Part shown: positions 1 to 8,601 of the stretch, in pieces
Layout: the number at the start of each line of letters is the position of its first letter
Position numbering within the stretch: the first letter of the stretch is position 1
NCBI GenBank assembly: GCA_905211615.1
Contig: CAJMBB010000049.1
Location: 1-13,372 of the forward strand
From: an uncultured Collinsella sp.
Lineage (GTDB): Bacteria > Actinomycetota > Coriobacteriia > Coriobacteriales > Coriobacteriaceae
Reading direction: 5' to 3'
DNA length: 13,372 bases
Position numbers and translations under genes: made by a program
The notes under the pieces: generated by a model
Database searches by the model: none
Told to the model about the DNA's origin: nothing
What the model saw: the letters and a program-made list of their open reading frames with translations, nothing else

Positions 1-156
1 GGCCGGGCAAGCCACGCCGCAGGCTCCGCAGGCGATGCAGAGCTCGGCATTGTGCTCGGGCTTGCCGCGCATGTCCTTGTTGGTGGGGAACGGCGCAAAC
101 GGGTACTTGACCGTCGCGTCGCCGGCCTTGGCGTTGACCTTCCAAAGCTTCAGCAT
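1..156 (-). CDS. hyfH: HyfH/HycF-like 4Fe-4S ferredoxin subunit of formate hydrogenlyase (5' part only, cut by window edge)
   Basis: Only the first 52 codons are present; the gene continues past the left edge. The start ATG lies one base after the hyfG stop codon (TAATATG arrangement), so translation is probably coupled. The visible protein begins MLKLWKV and has the family's lead-in RGKPEHN at residues 30-36, followed by C40, C43, C46 and C50 in a CxxCxxCxxxCP motif, the first 4Fe-4S binding site. In E. coli HycF/HyfH the same RGKPE segment precedes two such motifs in a protein of about 180 residues; it is a NuoI-like polyferredoxin carrying electrons to the hydrogenase small subunit in the cytoplasmic arm. 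Position right after the large-subunit gene matches the hyf order (G then H). The second cluster motif is outside the window. Confidence 0.9.
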   Translation of the reverse strand, partial: MLKLWKVNAKAGDATVKYPFAPFPTNKDMRGKPEHNAELCIACGACGVACPA

Positions 157-157
157 A

Positions 158-1930
158 TTAGAGCGCCTCCTCATCGAGCGGAGCGGCCATGGTGCCCTCG
201 CCCGCAAGCGGCGACTTGTCGCGCCAGACGTTCTCGAACTGCTCCTTGTCGAGCACGTGGTCGCGCTTGGCGGCGACATCGGTCACGGTCACGCGGTCGG
301 TGCAGGAGTAGCACGGGTCGAGCGAGCCGACAATCAGCGCCGCATCGCCCACGGTGTTGCCGCGGAACATGTAGCGCAGGACCGGCCAGTTGCTGTACGT
401 GGCCGCCTTGGCGCGCCAGCGGTAGCACTTCTGGTTGTTGCCGAGCATGGCCCAGTGCACGTCCTCGCCGCGCGGCGCCTCGGTGGCGCCGATGGCGTAC
501 TTGTGCGGGGTGTACTCCCAATCCGTGGTGAGGATGGGGCCCGACGGGCAGTTCTCGAGCATGGTCTCGATCATGTCGATCGAATCGTAGACCTCCTGGA
601 TGCGAACGGCGGTACGGCCGAAGGCATCGCAGGTGTCGGCCGTGGCGGCGTGCATCTTTTGAACGTCCGGATCGGCGTAGCCGTCGAAGGGATGGTCAAA
701 GCGCACGTCACGGGCATAGCCCGAGCCACGCATGAGCGGGCCGACCGGCGAGAAGTCACGCGCGATCTTGCGGTCCAAGATGCCGATACCGCTCGTACGC
801 TCAATAAAGTTGGGCGTGGAGAGCAAGACGTCGACGAGCTCCTGAACCTCGGAGCGCAGCTGGTGGATGGTCGTGAGCGTGGAGAGCTTCTGCTCGGCCA
901 AAATGTCGCGACGCACGCCGCCGATCACGTTGAGACCGTAGGTCTTGCGGTGACCGGAGAGCTTCTCGGCCAGGTCCATAGACTTCTCGCGGACGCGGAA
1001 GAACTGCTGGAAGCCGGAGTCGAAGCCCGTGTAGTGCGACGCCAAGCCAATGTTGAGCAGGTGCGAGTGCAGGCGCTCGACCTCGAGCATGATAGCGCGG
1101 ATGTACTGGGCGCGCGGCGGGACATGAATGCCCTGGGCGCGCTCGACGGCCTCGGCATAGGCCACCGAGTGGGCGCAGCCGCAGATGCCGCAGATGCGGT
1201 CGGCGAGGAACGTCACGGCGTCATAGTTCAGGCGCGTCTCGGCGACCTTCTCCATGCCGCGGTGCACGTAGAACAGACGGTAGTCGGCGTCGACGATCGT
1301 CTCGCCCTCGACAAACAGGCGGAAGTGGCCAGGCTCGTCGGAGGTAATGTGCAACGGGCCCATGGGGACGAGTGTCGTCTCCTTGCCCTTGGTATCGGCC
1401 AAGAACTCGTAGTTTTCCATGTCGCTCGCGGGAGCGGGACGGAAGCGGTAGTCCATGGAGTCCTTGCGCAGCGGGTACAGGCCGCTAGGCCAATCGTCGG
1501 GCAGCACAAGGCGACGACGATCGGGCAGGCCCTCGGGGATCAGGCCGAACATATCGCGCAGCTCGCGCTCGCCCCACACGCAGGCGGGGACGAACGGCGT
1601 CACGGACGGGAACGTCATCTTGGCGGGATCGACCTCGGCGCGGACGGTCACCCAGCCGGGATCCTCCCCCTCCATGGAGATGACGTAGTACACGGCGTAA
1701 CGGCCGCATAGGCTGCGCTCGTCGTTGCCGACAATCACGGGAATCCAGCCGTAGCGCTCGTAGTACAGGTAGTGGACGGCCTCGGGCAGACGGTCCAGCT
1801 TGACGGTGATCGTCAGCTGGTCCTCGCACTGCCATTCGACCTTCTCGATAGCGCCCGGCACTGCGGCGCGCAGGGCCTCGACGTGGCTTTCGCAACGACG
1901 AGCGTAGTCCTTCTTTTCAGGTTCTGCCAT
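158..1930 (-). CDS. hyfG: Formate hydrogenlyase hydrogenase large subunit HyfG (group 4 [NiFe] hydrogenase, NuoC-NuoD-like)
   Basis: This 590-residue protein carries the Ni-Fe active site that reduces protons to H2. Residues about 20-165 resemble the NuoC-like 30 kDa domain (GWIPVIVG, ERELRDMFG); the rest is NuoD/hydrogenase large subunit. The proximal nickel motif is RICGIC at 245-250 with H254; the distal motif is DPCYSC at 538-543 (C540, C543). As in HycE, DPCYSC is followed by TDR, so a HycI-type endopeptidase would be expected to cut after R546 and remove a 44-residue tail; that protease is not in the window. E. coli HyfG is about 571 residues, so the gene is full length. It starts 4 bp after the hyfF stop, with GAGGTG about 10 nt before the ATG, and ends 1 bp before hyfH. 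Distinguishing Hyf from Hyc rests on the presence of hyfD, E and F. Confidence 0.95.
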   Translation of the reverse strand: MAEPEKKDYARRCESHVEALRAAVPGAIEKVEWQCEDQLTITVKLDRLPEAVHYLYYERYGWIPVIVGNDERSLCGRYAVYYVISMEGEDPGWVTVRAEVDPAKMTFPSVTPFVPACVWGERELRDMFGLIPEGLPDRRRLVLPDDWPSGLYPLRKDSMDYRFRPAPASDMENYEFLADTKGKETTLVPMGPLHITSDEPGHFRLFVEGETIVDADYRLFYVHRGMEKVAETRLNYDAVTFLADRICGICGCAHSVAYAEAVERAQGIHVPPRAQYIRAIMLEVERLHSHLLNIGLASHYTGFDSGFQQFFRVREKSMDLAEKLSGHRKTYGLNVIGGVRRDILAEQKLSTLTTIHQLRSEVQELVDVLLSTPNFIERTSGIGILDRKIARDFSPVGPLMRGSGYARDVRFDHPFDGYADPDVQKMHAATADTCDAFGRTAVRIQEVYDSIDMIETMLENCPSGPILTTDWEYTPHKYAIGATEAPRGEDVHWAMLGNNQKCYRWRAKAATYSNWPVLRYMFRGNTVGDAALIVGSLDPCYSCTDRVTVTDVAAKRDHVLDKEQFENVWRDKSPLAGEGTMAAPLDEEAL

Positions 1931-1934
1931 GGTG

Positions 1935-3500
1935 CTAATTCACCTCGCTTGTCTTGGTCTGGGAACTGAACACCATGCGGTAGAGAGGAGCCTCGTGGAG
2001 CTCTTCGACGCTCTGGTTCAAAACGACGGACGTTGCATCCTCGACGCCGCTCGTGATGGCGACCGGGGTGGCGATACCGAACCACATGACCACGATCGCG
2101 AGGGCGATCTCGGGGATGATCATAAGGGCGGGCACCTCGTGGCGCTTCATGCCCTCGGGCGCCTTGCCGAAGATGGACTTGAGCGCGATGCCGGTAAGGG
2201 CAAAGTACACGCCGGTGAGGCCAATGGCCACGAGCACGACCACCCAGATGGGACCGGACTGGATGCCGGCCACGAAGGTGAGGAACTCGGAGATGAACAG
2301 GGCGAACGGCGGGAAGGCGGCGAGCGCGAGCAGGGCGATGATGGTGAGCGCTGCCGTGACGGGAGCGATCTCGACGACGCCCTTGATCTTGTTCAGGTCG
2401 CGGGTGTGGTAGATGTGCTGGATGTTACCGGCCATGCAGAAGGCGAGCGCCTTCGTGAAACCGTGGAAGATGCAGTGCAGCAGGCAGGCGGCGATACCGA
2501 GCGGACCACCGATACCCAGGCACAGCGCGACCACGCCGACGTTGTCGACGGAGGAGTACGCGAAGCGGCGCTTGATATCGTCCTGCTTAAAGATGCACAG
2601 GGCGGCCACCAGGATGGACAGCGTGCCCAGGATGAGCAGGAGCGTACGCGGATAGGTGTCGCCCACCGTGATGATGGACAGGGAGTAGAAGCGGATGATC
2701 ACCAGCATGGCGCACTTGAGCAGCACGCCCGAGAGCAGCGCGGAGACCGGGCTCGAAGCCTGGGAGTGCGCGTCGGGCAGCCAAGTGTGCATGGGGAACA
2801 GGCCCGCCTTGGTGCCGAAGCCGATGACGATGAACGCGAACGCGAGGCGCACGAGCATCGGGTCGAACTGGTCGGCGTAGGGCATGATGGAGGTGAGGAA
2901 GGCTGCCTCATGCGCGTTGGGCATGATATCGGCGGCGTTCGCGTAGATGAGCAGCGTGCCGAACAGGCCGAAGGCCACGCCGGCGGTGCAGACCATCGCG
3001 TACTTCCAAGACGCCTCGAGCGCCTGCTTGTTCTTGTAGATGCCCACGAGGAACACGGTCGACAGCGTGGTGGCCTCGACCGCCGCCCAGGTGAGGATGA
3101 TGTTGTTGGACAGGCAGGCGAGCAGCATCGTGAAAACGAACAGGCTAAACAGCGCGTAGTACTGCTTGGTGCGCTCGGCCGGCATGGTTTTCTCCTTGAT
3201 ATCGATCTTGATATAGGAGATGGAGTACACGCCGGTGATGAACCCGATGATGCCTACCAGAAGGACGAAGATCGACGAGAGCGAATCGAGATGGAGCCAC
3301 AGGCCCAAAGCGTCGATATTCTGCCCGCTCGAGAGCATGGTTCCCGCGGTGACGACCGAAAGGACGAGGGTCGCCGCGACGGAGATGGTGTTGAGCCCCG
3401 CAAAGACGCTGTAGGACGTCGTCTTGGGGAGCGCAGCCATAATCAGGGAGAACACGAGGGGACAAGCGAGCAGGGCGACCGTCAGCATTGAAACATCCAT
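1935..3500 (-). CDS. hyfF: Hydrogenlyase membrane subunit HyfF (NuoN/L/M-like antiporter-type protein)
   Basis: A 521-residue polytopic membrane protein, close to E. coli HyfF (526). It belongs to the complex I/Mrp antiporter family and has the family signatures: an intramembrane glutamate E142 in WAAVEATTLS (TM5), lysine K231 in GFGTKAGLFP followed by MHTWLPDAHSQASSPVSALLSG (TM7-8), and QDDIKRRFAYSSVDNVG. The E/K pair is the core of the proposed proton channel in this family, so the subunit looks competent; actual proton transfer by Hyf complexes is inferred, not settled. The ATG lies 3 bp after the hyfE stop, with AAGGGG at the end of hyfE as ribosome-binding site. HyfF is one of three genes (with hyfD and hyfE) that separate FHL-2 (Hyf) from the smaller FHL-1 (Hyc). 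Confidence 0.92.
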   Translation of the reverse strand: MDVSMLTVALLACPLVFSLIMAALPKTTSYSVFAGLNTISVAATLVLSVVTAGTMLSSGQNIDALGLWLHLDSLSSIFVLLVGIIGFITGVYSISYIKIDIKEKTMPAERTKQYYALFSLFVFTMLLACLSNNIILTWAAVEATTLSTVFLVGIYKNKQALEASWKYAMVCTAGVAFGLFGTLLIYANAADIMPNAHEAAFLTSIMPYADQFDPMLVRLAFAFIVIGFGTKAGLFPMHTWLPDAHSQASSPVSALLSGVLLKCAMLVIIRFYSLSIITVGDTYPRTLLLILGTLSILVAALCIFKQDDIKRRFAYSSVDNVGVVALCLGIGGPLGIAACLLHCIFHGFTKALAFCMAGNIQHIYHTRDLNKIKGVVEIAPVTAALTIIALLALAAFPPFALFISEFLTFVAGIQSGPIWVVVLVAIGLTGVYFALTGIALKSIFGKAPEGMKRHEVPALMIIPEIALAIVVMWFGIATPVAITSGVEDATSVVLNQSVEELHEAPLYRMVFSSQTKTSEVN

Positions 3501-3503
3501 GGC

Positions 3504-4157
3504 CTACCCCTTCAATTCGGTCAGGTCGTGGGAGTCGAGCGACTTGGTGTCGTTCCAGATCCTCACGACGACGGCGGACATGATGATGACGGCGAAAATG
3601 GCGTCGGTGGCGATGCCGATCTCGATGATCTCGGGGGCCGTGGGCGCGAGCAGGGCGAGCGTCACGTGGCTACCGTTCTCCATAAGGCAGTACCCGAAGA
3701 TTTGCTTGAGGATGTTGCGCTGGGAGATGATGCACGTGAGGCCGACGAAGAAGTGCGCGAAGCTGATGGCGAGGGCCGGAGTAGCCACCTCAGCGGTGGG
3801 CAGGCTCAGGCGCGTGACCACTGCGAAGCAGATGGCCACCTCCAGACCGGTGAGGATGATGGTCCAGGCCGGCTTGACGGAGGAGGTCAACGTGCTATCG
3901 GCAGGCGAACCCATCTTTTTGTAGGCACGGTTGAGAATGAACGGAACGAGGATCACCTTGGTGACGAAGGCCGACGCGGCCCACATGAGAAGCTCGGTGG
4001 CACCGGTGGTGAGGCCCAGGGTGAGCAGCACGCCCACCAGGACAACCGACTGGATCGCGTACCACTTGATGGCGGACGGGATGGTCTTAGAGACGACCAC
4101 CATGGTGGAGGTCACGATCAGAAGACCGCCCAGGATATTGACTAACGAATAACCCAT
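3504..4157 (-). CDS. hyfE: Hydrogenlyase membrane subunit HyfE (NuoK-like C-terminal half)
   Basis: A 217-residue membrane protein, nearly the same length as E. coli HyfE (216), with about six hydrophobic segments. The C-terminal half is NuoK-like: QRNILKQIFGYCLMENGSH around residues 147-165 matches the RRN(L/I)...G.E.. region of NuoK/MrpC-type proteins, including a membrane glutamate (in CLMENG). NuoK-like subunits form part of the ion path joining the hydrogenase module to the antiporter-like subunits. The start is fixed by AGGAGG five to seven bases before the ATG, overlapping the end of hyfD; the gap to hyfD is 10 bp and to hyfF 3 bp. The D-E-F order is that of the E. coli hyf operon. Sequence of the N-terminal half is poorly diagnostic on its own, so the call leans on the C-terminal motif and context. 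Confidence 0.9.
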   Translation of the reverse strand: MGYSLVNILGGLLIVTSTMVVVSKTIPSAIKWYAIQSVVLVGVLLTLGLTTGATELLMWAASAFVTKVILVPFILNRAYKKMGSPADSTLTSSVKPAWTIILTGLEVAICFAVVTRLSLPTAEVATPALAISFAHFFVGLTCIISQRNILKQIFGYCLMENGSHVTLALLAPTAPEIIEIGIATDAIFAVIIMSAVVVRIWNDTKSLDSHDLTELKG

Positions 4158-4167
4158 GTCCTACCTC

Positions 4168-5625
4168 CTAACCCATCCAACTAGAGGACAGAGGACCGGC
4201 GACGACGACCATGATCATGAGGACGACGAACACGAACGCCATGGCGCGCGGAAGGGGCTGGCCGGCGGCCACGGTCTCGCTCGGCTCACCGGGCAGGACC
4301 TTACCCATCCAACGCAGGAACCATGCGAAGGTGGCGACGGTCTCGACGACCATGACGCACACGAGGACGAAGATGACCGTGTTGGAAGCACCAACCGCGA
4401 AGCCACCGGAAATAATCTGGAACTTGGAGAAGAACGTGCTCATGGGGGGCACGCCGGCGATTGCGGTCGCGGCGACCGCGAAACCCACGCCCGTGACCGG
4501 GTACTTCTTCATGAGGCCCTGGATCTTGGGCAACATACGGGTTCCCAGCGTGAAGCTGAGGGAGCCGGCGATGAGGAAGAACAGGGTCTTGGTGAACGCG
4601 TGGTTGAAGATGTGCTCGACGGCGCCGTTGAACGCCATTTGGCTTCCGAACACGGAGAGGCCCAGGCCGAAGAACACGTAGGCGAGCTGCGCGATCGTCG
4701 AGAAGGCGAGCAGGCGCTTCATATCCTTCTGGGGCAGATACATGAGGAAGCCGAAGAGCATGGTCACGACGGCGTCGATGATGGCGACCCAACCGACGAT
4801 CTCGGGGATATCGCCGGCGCTCGCAAGAGCGCGGGCGAACACGCACACGCCGACCTTAACCATAGACGCGCCATGGAGGTAGGCGGAAACGGGCGTGGGG
4901 GCCTCCATTGCGGAGGGCAGCCACATGTAGAGCGGAAACTGGGCGGACTTGGCCCAAGCGGCGAACAGGATGAGCAGCAGCACGACGGTCTTCATACCGG
5001 AATCGAGCTGGGAGATCGCGCTCAGCGCGAACGTGCCGGTTCCGGCGAACAGGAAGGCCGCGCCGATGTAGAGTCCCAGAGCGCCGATGTGGGTGATGAT
5101 GAGTGCCTTCATACCGGCCTTCTTGGCCGTGGGCGTCATGTAGTAGCTGATGAGGCCCCAGGAGCACACGCCGGTAATCTCGAAGAAAACGAGCTGGCCG
5201 ACGATGGTGGAGCTATAGGCGAGACCGGCCATGGCGCCGATGAACGTGGAGAAGTACACGTAGAAGCGACGACGGGGCGCGTCGGGATGCTCCTTGTTCT
5301 TATCGCTCATATACGGGAACGAATAGATGACGACGAGCAGACCGATAGCGACGAACGCGGGTGCGAGCAGCGTGCTCATCCGGTCGAATATGAAGCCCAT
5401 GACCAAGGTCTGACCCATACTCGCCCAGGTTACATCGACCGCGTTCATGCCGTTTCCGGCAAACGTCGCGGCCAAGCCAACGGAAGCGACCGTGGCGATG
5501 CCGCCGGCAAAGGCGCAGATCCATTTAGCGTAGGGACGCGGCAGCATGACGATGAGCAGGGAGCCCAGCATGGGGACGGCGATTGCCACCATGGCAAAGA
5601 GGGACAAGCTCGATTCGATTGACAT
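4168..5625 (-). CDS. hyfD: Hydrogenlyase membrane subunit HyfD (NuoL/M/N-like antiporter-type protein)
   Basis: This 485-residue integral membrane protein (E. coli HyfD is about 479) belongs to the NuoL/M/N-MrpA/D antiporter family. Key family residues are intact: E149 in VFFEITGVCSWGLISYY (TM5), K226 in AAWAKSAQFPLYMWLPSAMEAP followed by TPVSAYLHGASMVK (TM7-8), and LPQKDMKRLLAFSTIAQ further on. The AMEAPTPVSAYLHGA string is close to the NuoL form of this motif. With HyfB and HyfF it would form the extended membrane arm that could couple formate-driven H2 evolution to ion pumping. AAGGGAG precedes the ATG by about five bases, and the gene starts 16 bp after hyfC. No breaks or unusual codons are visible. 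Confidence 0.92.
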   Translation of the reverse strand: MSIESSLSLFAMVAIAVPMLGSLLIVMLPRPYAKWICAFAGGIATVASVGLAATFAGNGMNAVDVTWASMGQTLVMGFIFDRMSTLLAPAFVAIGLLVVIYSFPYMSDKNKEHPDAPRRRFYVYFSTFIGAMAGLAYSSTIVGQLVFFEITGVCSWGLISYYMTPTAKKAGMKALIITHIGALGLYIGAAFLFAGTGTFALSAISQLDSGMKTVVLLLILFAAWAKSAQFPLYMWLPSAMEAPTPVSAYLHGASMVKVGVCVFARALASAGDIPEIVGWVAIIDAVVTMLFGFLMYLPQKDMKRLLAFSTIAQLAYVFFGLGLSVFGSQMAFNGAVEHIFNHAFTKTLFFLIAGSLSFTLGTRMLPKIQGLMKKYPVTGVGFAVAATAIAGVPPMSTFFSKFQIISGGFAVGASNTVIFVLVCVMVVETVATFAWFLRWMGKVLPGEPSETVAAGQPLPRAMAFVFVVLMIMVVVAGPLSSSWMG

Positions 5626-5641
5626 AGTTTCTCCCTTCTCC

Positions 5642-6565
5642 CTACACGCCTACGACGACGAAGACGAACGCGAGGACCGCGATGCCGACGACGGCCCAGG
5701 TCTGGTTACCGAGCACCTTGAAGCGCGAACGGGAAACGGAGTTCTCGAGCACGCCGCAGACGACGAAATCGACCAGGCACTTGACGAGGAAGACGACGGC
5801 GCCCACGAGAGCGGTGACGCCGATGGTCGCGGGCTCTCCCCAGGGGATGAAGATGGAGGTGAACCAAGCGACGACCACGACCTGCTTCATGCCCATGGCG
5901 AGCTTCATCATGGCCAGGGACGGGCCGGAGAGCTCGGCGAGCGGGCCCTCCTGGAGCTCCTGCTCGGCTTCGGCCTGATCGAACGGAAGCTTGCCGAGCT
6001 CCATGTAACAGGCGGCCGCGAAGGCGACGCCAGCGAGGATAACGGCGACGACGCTCGAGACGTTGCCCGTAACGATGTGCTGGCCCATGGTCGCAATGTC
6101 CGTGGAGCCGCACACGATGGCGACGGTGAACAGCGCGATGAGCATGGACGGCTCGATGAGCACGCTCATGAGCAGCTCGCGGATACCGCCGAAGCCCGCG
6201 TAGGCGTTGGAGGAATCCACGCCGGACAGTGCGAAGAAGAAGCGGGACAGCGCGAGCGCGTACATGATGGTGATGGCGTCACCAAAGACGGGCATGGGGC
6301 TCTCGAGCGTGAACATGGGCAGACCCATGGCGAGCATGAACGACACCGCGAGGAACAGCGGCGGCATGATGCGCAGCACGAAGCTCGAGTCGGAACTCAC
6401 GGACTCGGGACGCGCCATGAGCTTCGCGAGGTCCCGGTAATCCTGAAGGATGGACGGACCGCGGCGATTGTGCATCTTCGCGCGAATCACACGGGCGAGG
6501 CCGGAGAAGAAGGGCGCGACCAGCATGACCACGAGGCCCTGCGCTATCGCAAGAACGATGTTCAT
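5642..6565 (-). CDS. hyfC: Hydrogenlyase membrane subunit HyfC/HycD (NuoH-like)
   Basis: A 307-residue membrane protein of the NuoH/HycD/HyfC family (E. coli HyfC is about 315), which anchors the hydrogenase arm to the membrane. Visible NuoH-type signatures are RAKMHNRRGP at residues 28-37 followed by QDYRDLAKLM, the LESPMPVFGDAI loop (about 87-99), and the acidic loop FDQAEAEQELQEGPLAELSGP at about 195-215, which corresponds to the NuoH loop near the quinone-site region in complex I; here no quinone is expected. The reading frame is open upstream, but ATG at 6565 is chosen because GGGGAGAGG lies just before it and MNIVLAIAQG matches the usual N-terminus. Earlier candidates would overlap hyfB coding sequence. 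It starts 17 bp after hyfB. Confidence 0.92.
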   Translation of the reverse strand: MNIVLAIAQGLVVMLVAPFFSGLARVIRAKMHNRRGPSILQDYRDLAKLMARPESVSSDSSFVLRIMPPLFLAVSFMLAMGLPMFTLESPMPVFGDAITIMYALALSRFFFALSGVDSSNAYAGFGGIRELLMSVLIEPSMLIALFTVAIVCGSTDIATMGQHIVTGNVSSVVAVILAGVAFAAACYMELGKLPFDQAEAEQELQEGPLAELSGPSLAMMKLAMGMKQVVVVAWFTSIFIPWGEPATIGVTALVGAVVFLVKCLVDFVVCGVLENSVSRSRFKVLGNQTWAVVGIAVLAFVFVVVGV

Positions 6566-6582
6566 AATATCCTCTCCCCTCT

Positions 6583-8601
6583 CTAGACCATAACCACGGC
6601 GAGCACGAGGAAAACCACGAGCGCCGCGACGATGTAGCAGATGTATACGGAGTAGTTGCCGCCCTCGATTTTGGAGGCGAGGCCGGCCAGCTTGTCGGCA
6701 CCCTCGCTCGGTGCATCGACCAGGAAACGGTCGGGCAGGGGCTCGACGCCCTGGGCGACACCGGTGAGCTTCTGGAACACGTGCGCGATGGACCAGCAGA
6801 TCTTGGTGCATACCTCGCGCAGGGTGTAGAGCGGGCCCATGAAGAGCTCGACGTCGGACGCGAAGCTCGTGGCGACGACGGGCATGTGCTCGTTGGGCTC
6901 GTAGCCGCACGCCCAAGGGTCGGTCTTCTTAGCGGGGGCCTTGGTGCCGAGGCAGAACCTCAACACGAACGCGAGGCCGGTGAGGACCACGAGCGCGATG
7001 GCGATCGCGGGGGTGGAGGTGGCGGCACCGGAAATCTCGTTCACCAGAGACACGCCCGAGGTGGCCGTGACGGCGGAGCCGGCAAGCACGCTCTGGGCGA
7101 CGTCGCCCAGAACCGGGGCGATGACGGGAGAGCCGATTCCCAGCACCACGCAGATGGCCGCGAGGAGCATCTGCGAGAACAACATCGGAGCCGGGGACTC
7201 CTTGGCGTTCGCAGCCTCCTGGGAACGCGGGCTGCTCGCGAACGAGACGCCGTAGGCCTTCACGAAGCACGTAACGGCCAGGGCACCGGTGATGGCGAGC
7301 GCGGCCGCGGAGGCGACGGCGAACACCATGACGACCGGGTCGGAGAGCGTCGAGATGTTGAACAGGGACTGGTAGGTGAACCACTCGGAAACGAAGCCGT
7401 TGAGCGGCGGGATGGCCGAGATGGCAAGAGCGCCGATGAGGAAGCAGACGGCCGTGACCGGCATGCGGCGGAACAGACCGCCCATCTTCTCCATGTTGCG
7501 CGTACCCGTGGCATAGAGCAGGGAGCCCGCGCCGAGGAACAGCTCGCCCTTGAACATGGCGTGGTTGAGCGTGTGGTAGAGGGCGGCCATGAGCGCGATC
7601 GTCGCGATGACGTCGTTGCCCAGGGCGTGCGCCGTCATGGACGCGCCGACACCGAGCAAGATGATGCCGATGTTCTCGACGGAGTGATAGGCAAGCAGGC
7701 GCTTGATGTCGTGCTCGTGGAGGGCGTAGACGACACCCAGGACCGACGAGATGGATCCGAAGACCAGGACCATGAGGCCCCACCAGAGCTGGACGCCCGA
7801 ACCCGCGAGCAGGTCGAGACCGACCTTGAGGATTCCCAGGATGCCGATCTTGATCATGCCGCCGGACATGAGGGCGGACACGTTGGACGGCGCCTCGGGG
7901 TGCGCCTGGGGCAGCCAGGAGTGCAGCGGGATGATACCGGCCTTCGCGCCAAATCCGAAGAACGCGAGGACGAAGCACGCGGAGGAGACGGCGGGTCCAA
8001 AGTCATGCGTACGGAAATCACTGAAGCTGAAGGAACCGCCCACGCCGTTGGTCATGAGCAGGAAGCTCGCCATGATGAGAACGAAGCCCACGTGCGCGAT
8101 GACGAAGTAGAGCCAACCGCCCCTAATGGAGTTCTTGTTCTCCTCGATAACGACAAGGAAGTAGCTCGTAAGGGACATGAGCTCAAAGGCGACCAGGAAC
8201 CAGAACACGTTGTCGGCGGTGATGACGAGCATCATCGAGGCGACGAAGGTGTTCATAAAGAAGCCGGCGCGCCCGACCTTGCCCGGGTACTCGTCGAAGT
8301 AGGACAGACCGTAGATGAAGCCCGCAAAGGCGAGAATCGAGATGAGGACCACGATCAGGCCCGCAAGGCCGTTGAGCAAGAGCTCGAGACGGGCGAACGG
8401 GAAGAAGAAGACCGTGTTTAGGGACGAAACGTCGCCAAGCACGGCCTCGAGGCCCGCGATGAACGACAGCACGGCCGCGACGGCGCCGATAAGGCAGCCG
8501 GCGGTCTTGGCGGCGTTGTCGGCCTTAATCAGCAGAACCGAGGCGAGCGCACCGATGCACGAGACGGCAAGCGATGCGATAAACAGCGTCATGCTATCCA
8601 T
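6583..8601 (-). CDS. hyfB: Hydrogenlyase membrane subunit HyfB (NuoL-like, long antiporter-type subunit)
   Basis: At 672 residues this has the same length as E. coli HyfB. The core is a NuoL/M-like proton-channel domain: E140 in AFELMSLTSYFLVV (TM5), K220 in GFGAKAGIIPLHSWLPQAHP followed by EAPSNVSALMSG (TM7-8), and HEHDIKRLLAYHSVENIG. The C-terminal part carries the HycC/HyfB tail with CGYEPNEHMPVVATSF and a final hydrophobic segment near residues 650-672. The ATG overlaps the end of hyfA by 8 bp (ATGGATAG holds both start and stop), a sign of translational coupling; AAGGGAG lies about eight bases upstream. HyfB corresponds to HycC of FHL-1, so this subunit alone does not discriminate the two types; the following hyfD-F genes do. 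Confidence 0.94.
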   Translation of the reverse strand: MDSMTLFIASLAVSCIGALASVLLIKADNAAKTAGCLIGAVAAVLSFIAGLEAVLGDVSSLNTVFFFPFARLELLLNGLAGLIVVLISILAFAGFIYGLSYFDEYPGKVGRAGFFMNTFVASMMLVITADNVFWFLVAFELMSLTSYFLVVIEENKNSIRGGWLYFVIAHVGFVLIMASFLLMTNGVGGSFSFSDFRTHDFGPAVSSACFVLAFFGFGAKAGIIPLHSWLPQAHPEAPSNVSALMSGGMIKIGILGILKVGLDLLAGSGVQLWWGLMVLVFGSISSVLGVVYALHEHDIKRLLAYHSVENIGIILLGVGASMTAHALGNDVIATIALMAALYHTLNHAMFKGELFLGAGSLLYATGTRNMEKMGGLFRRMPVTAVCFLIGALAISAIPPLNGFVSEWFTYQSLFNISTLSDPVVMVFAVASAAALAITGALAVTCFVKAYGVSFASSPRSQEAANAKESPAPMLFSQMLLAAICVVLGIGSPVIAPVLGDVAQSVLAGSAVTATSGVSLVNEISGAATSTPAIAIALVVLTGLAFVLRFCLGTKAPAKKTDPWACGYEPNEHMPVVATSFASDVELFMGPLYTLREVCTKICWSIAHVFQKLTGVAQGVEPLPDRFLVDAPSEGADKLAGLASKIEGGNYSVYICYIVAALVVFLVLAVVMV

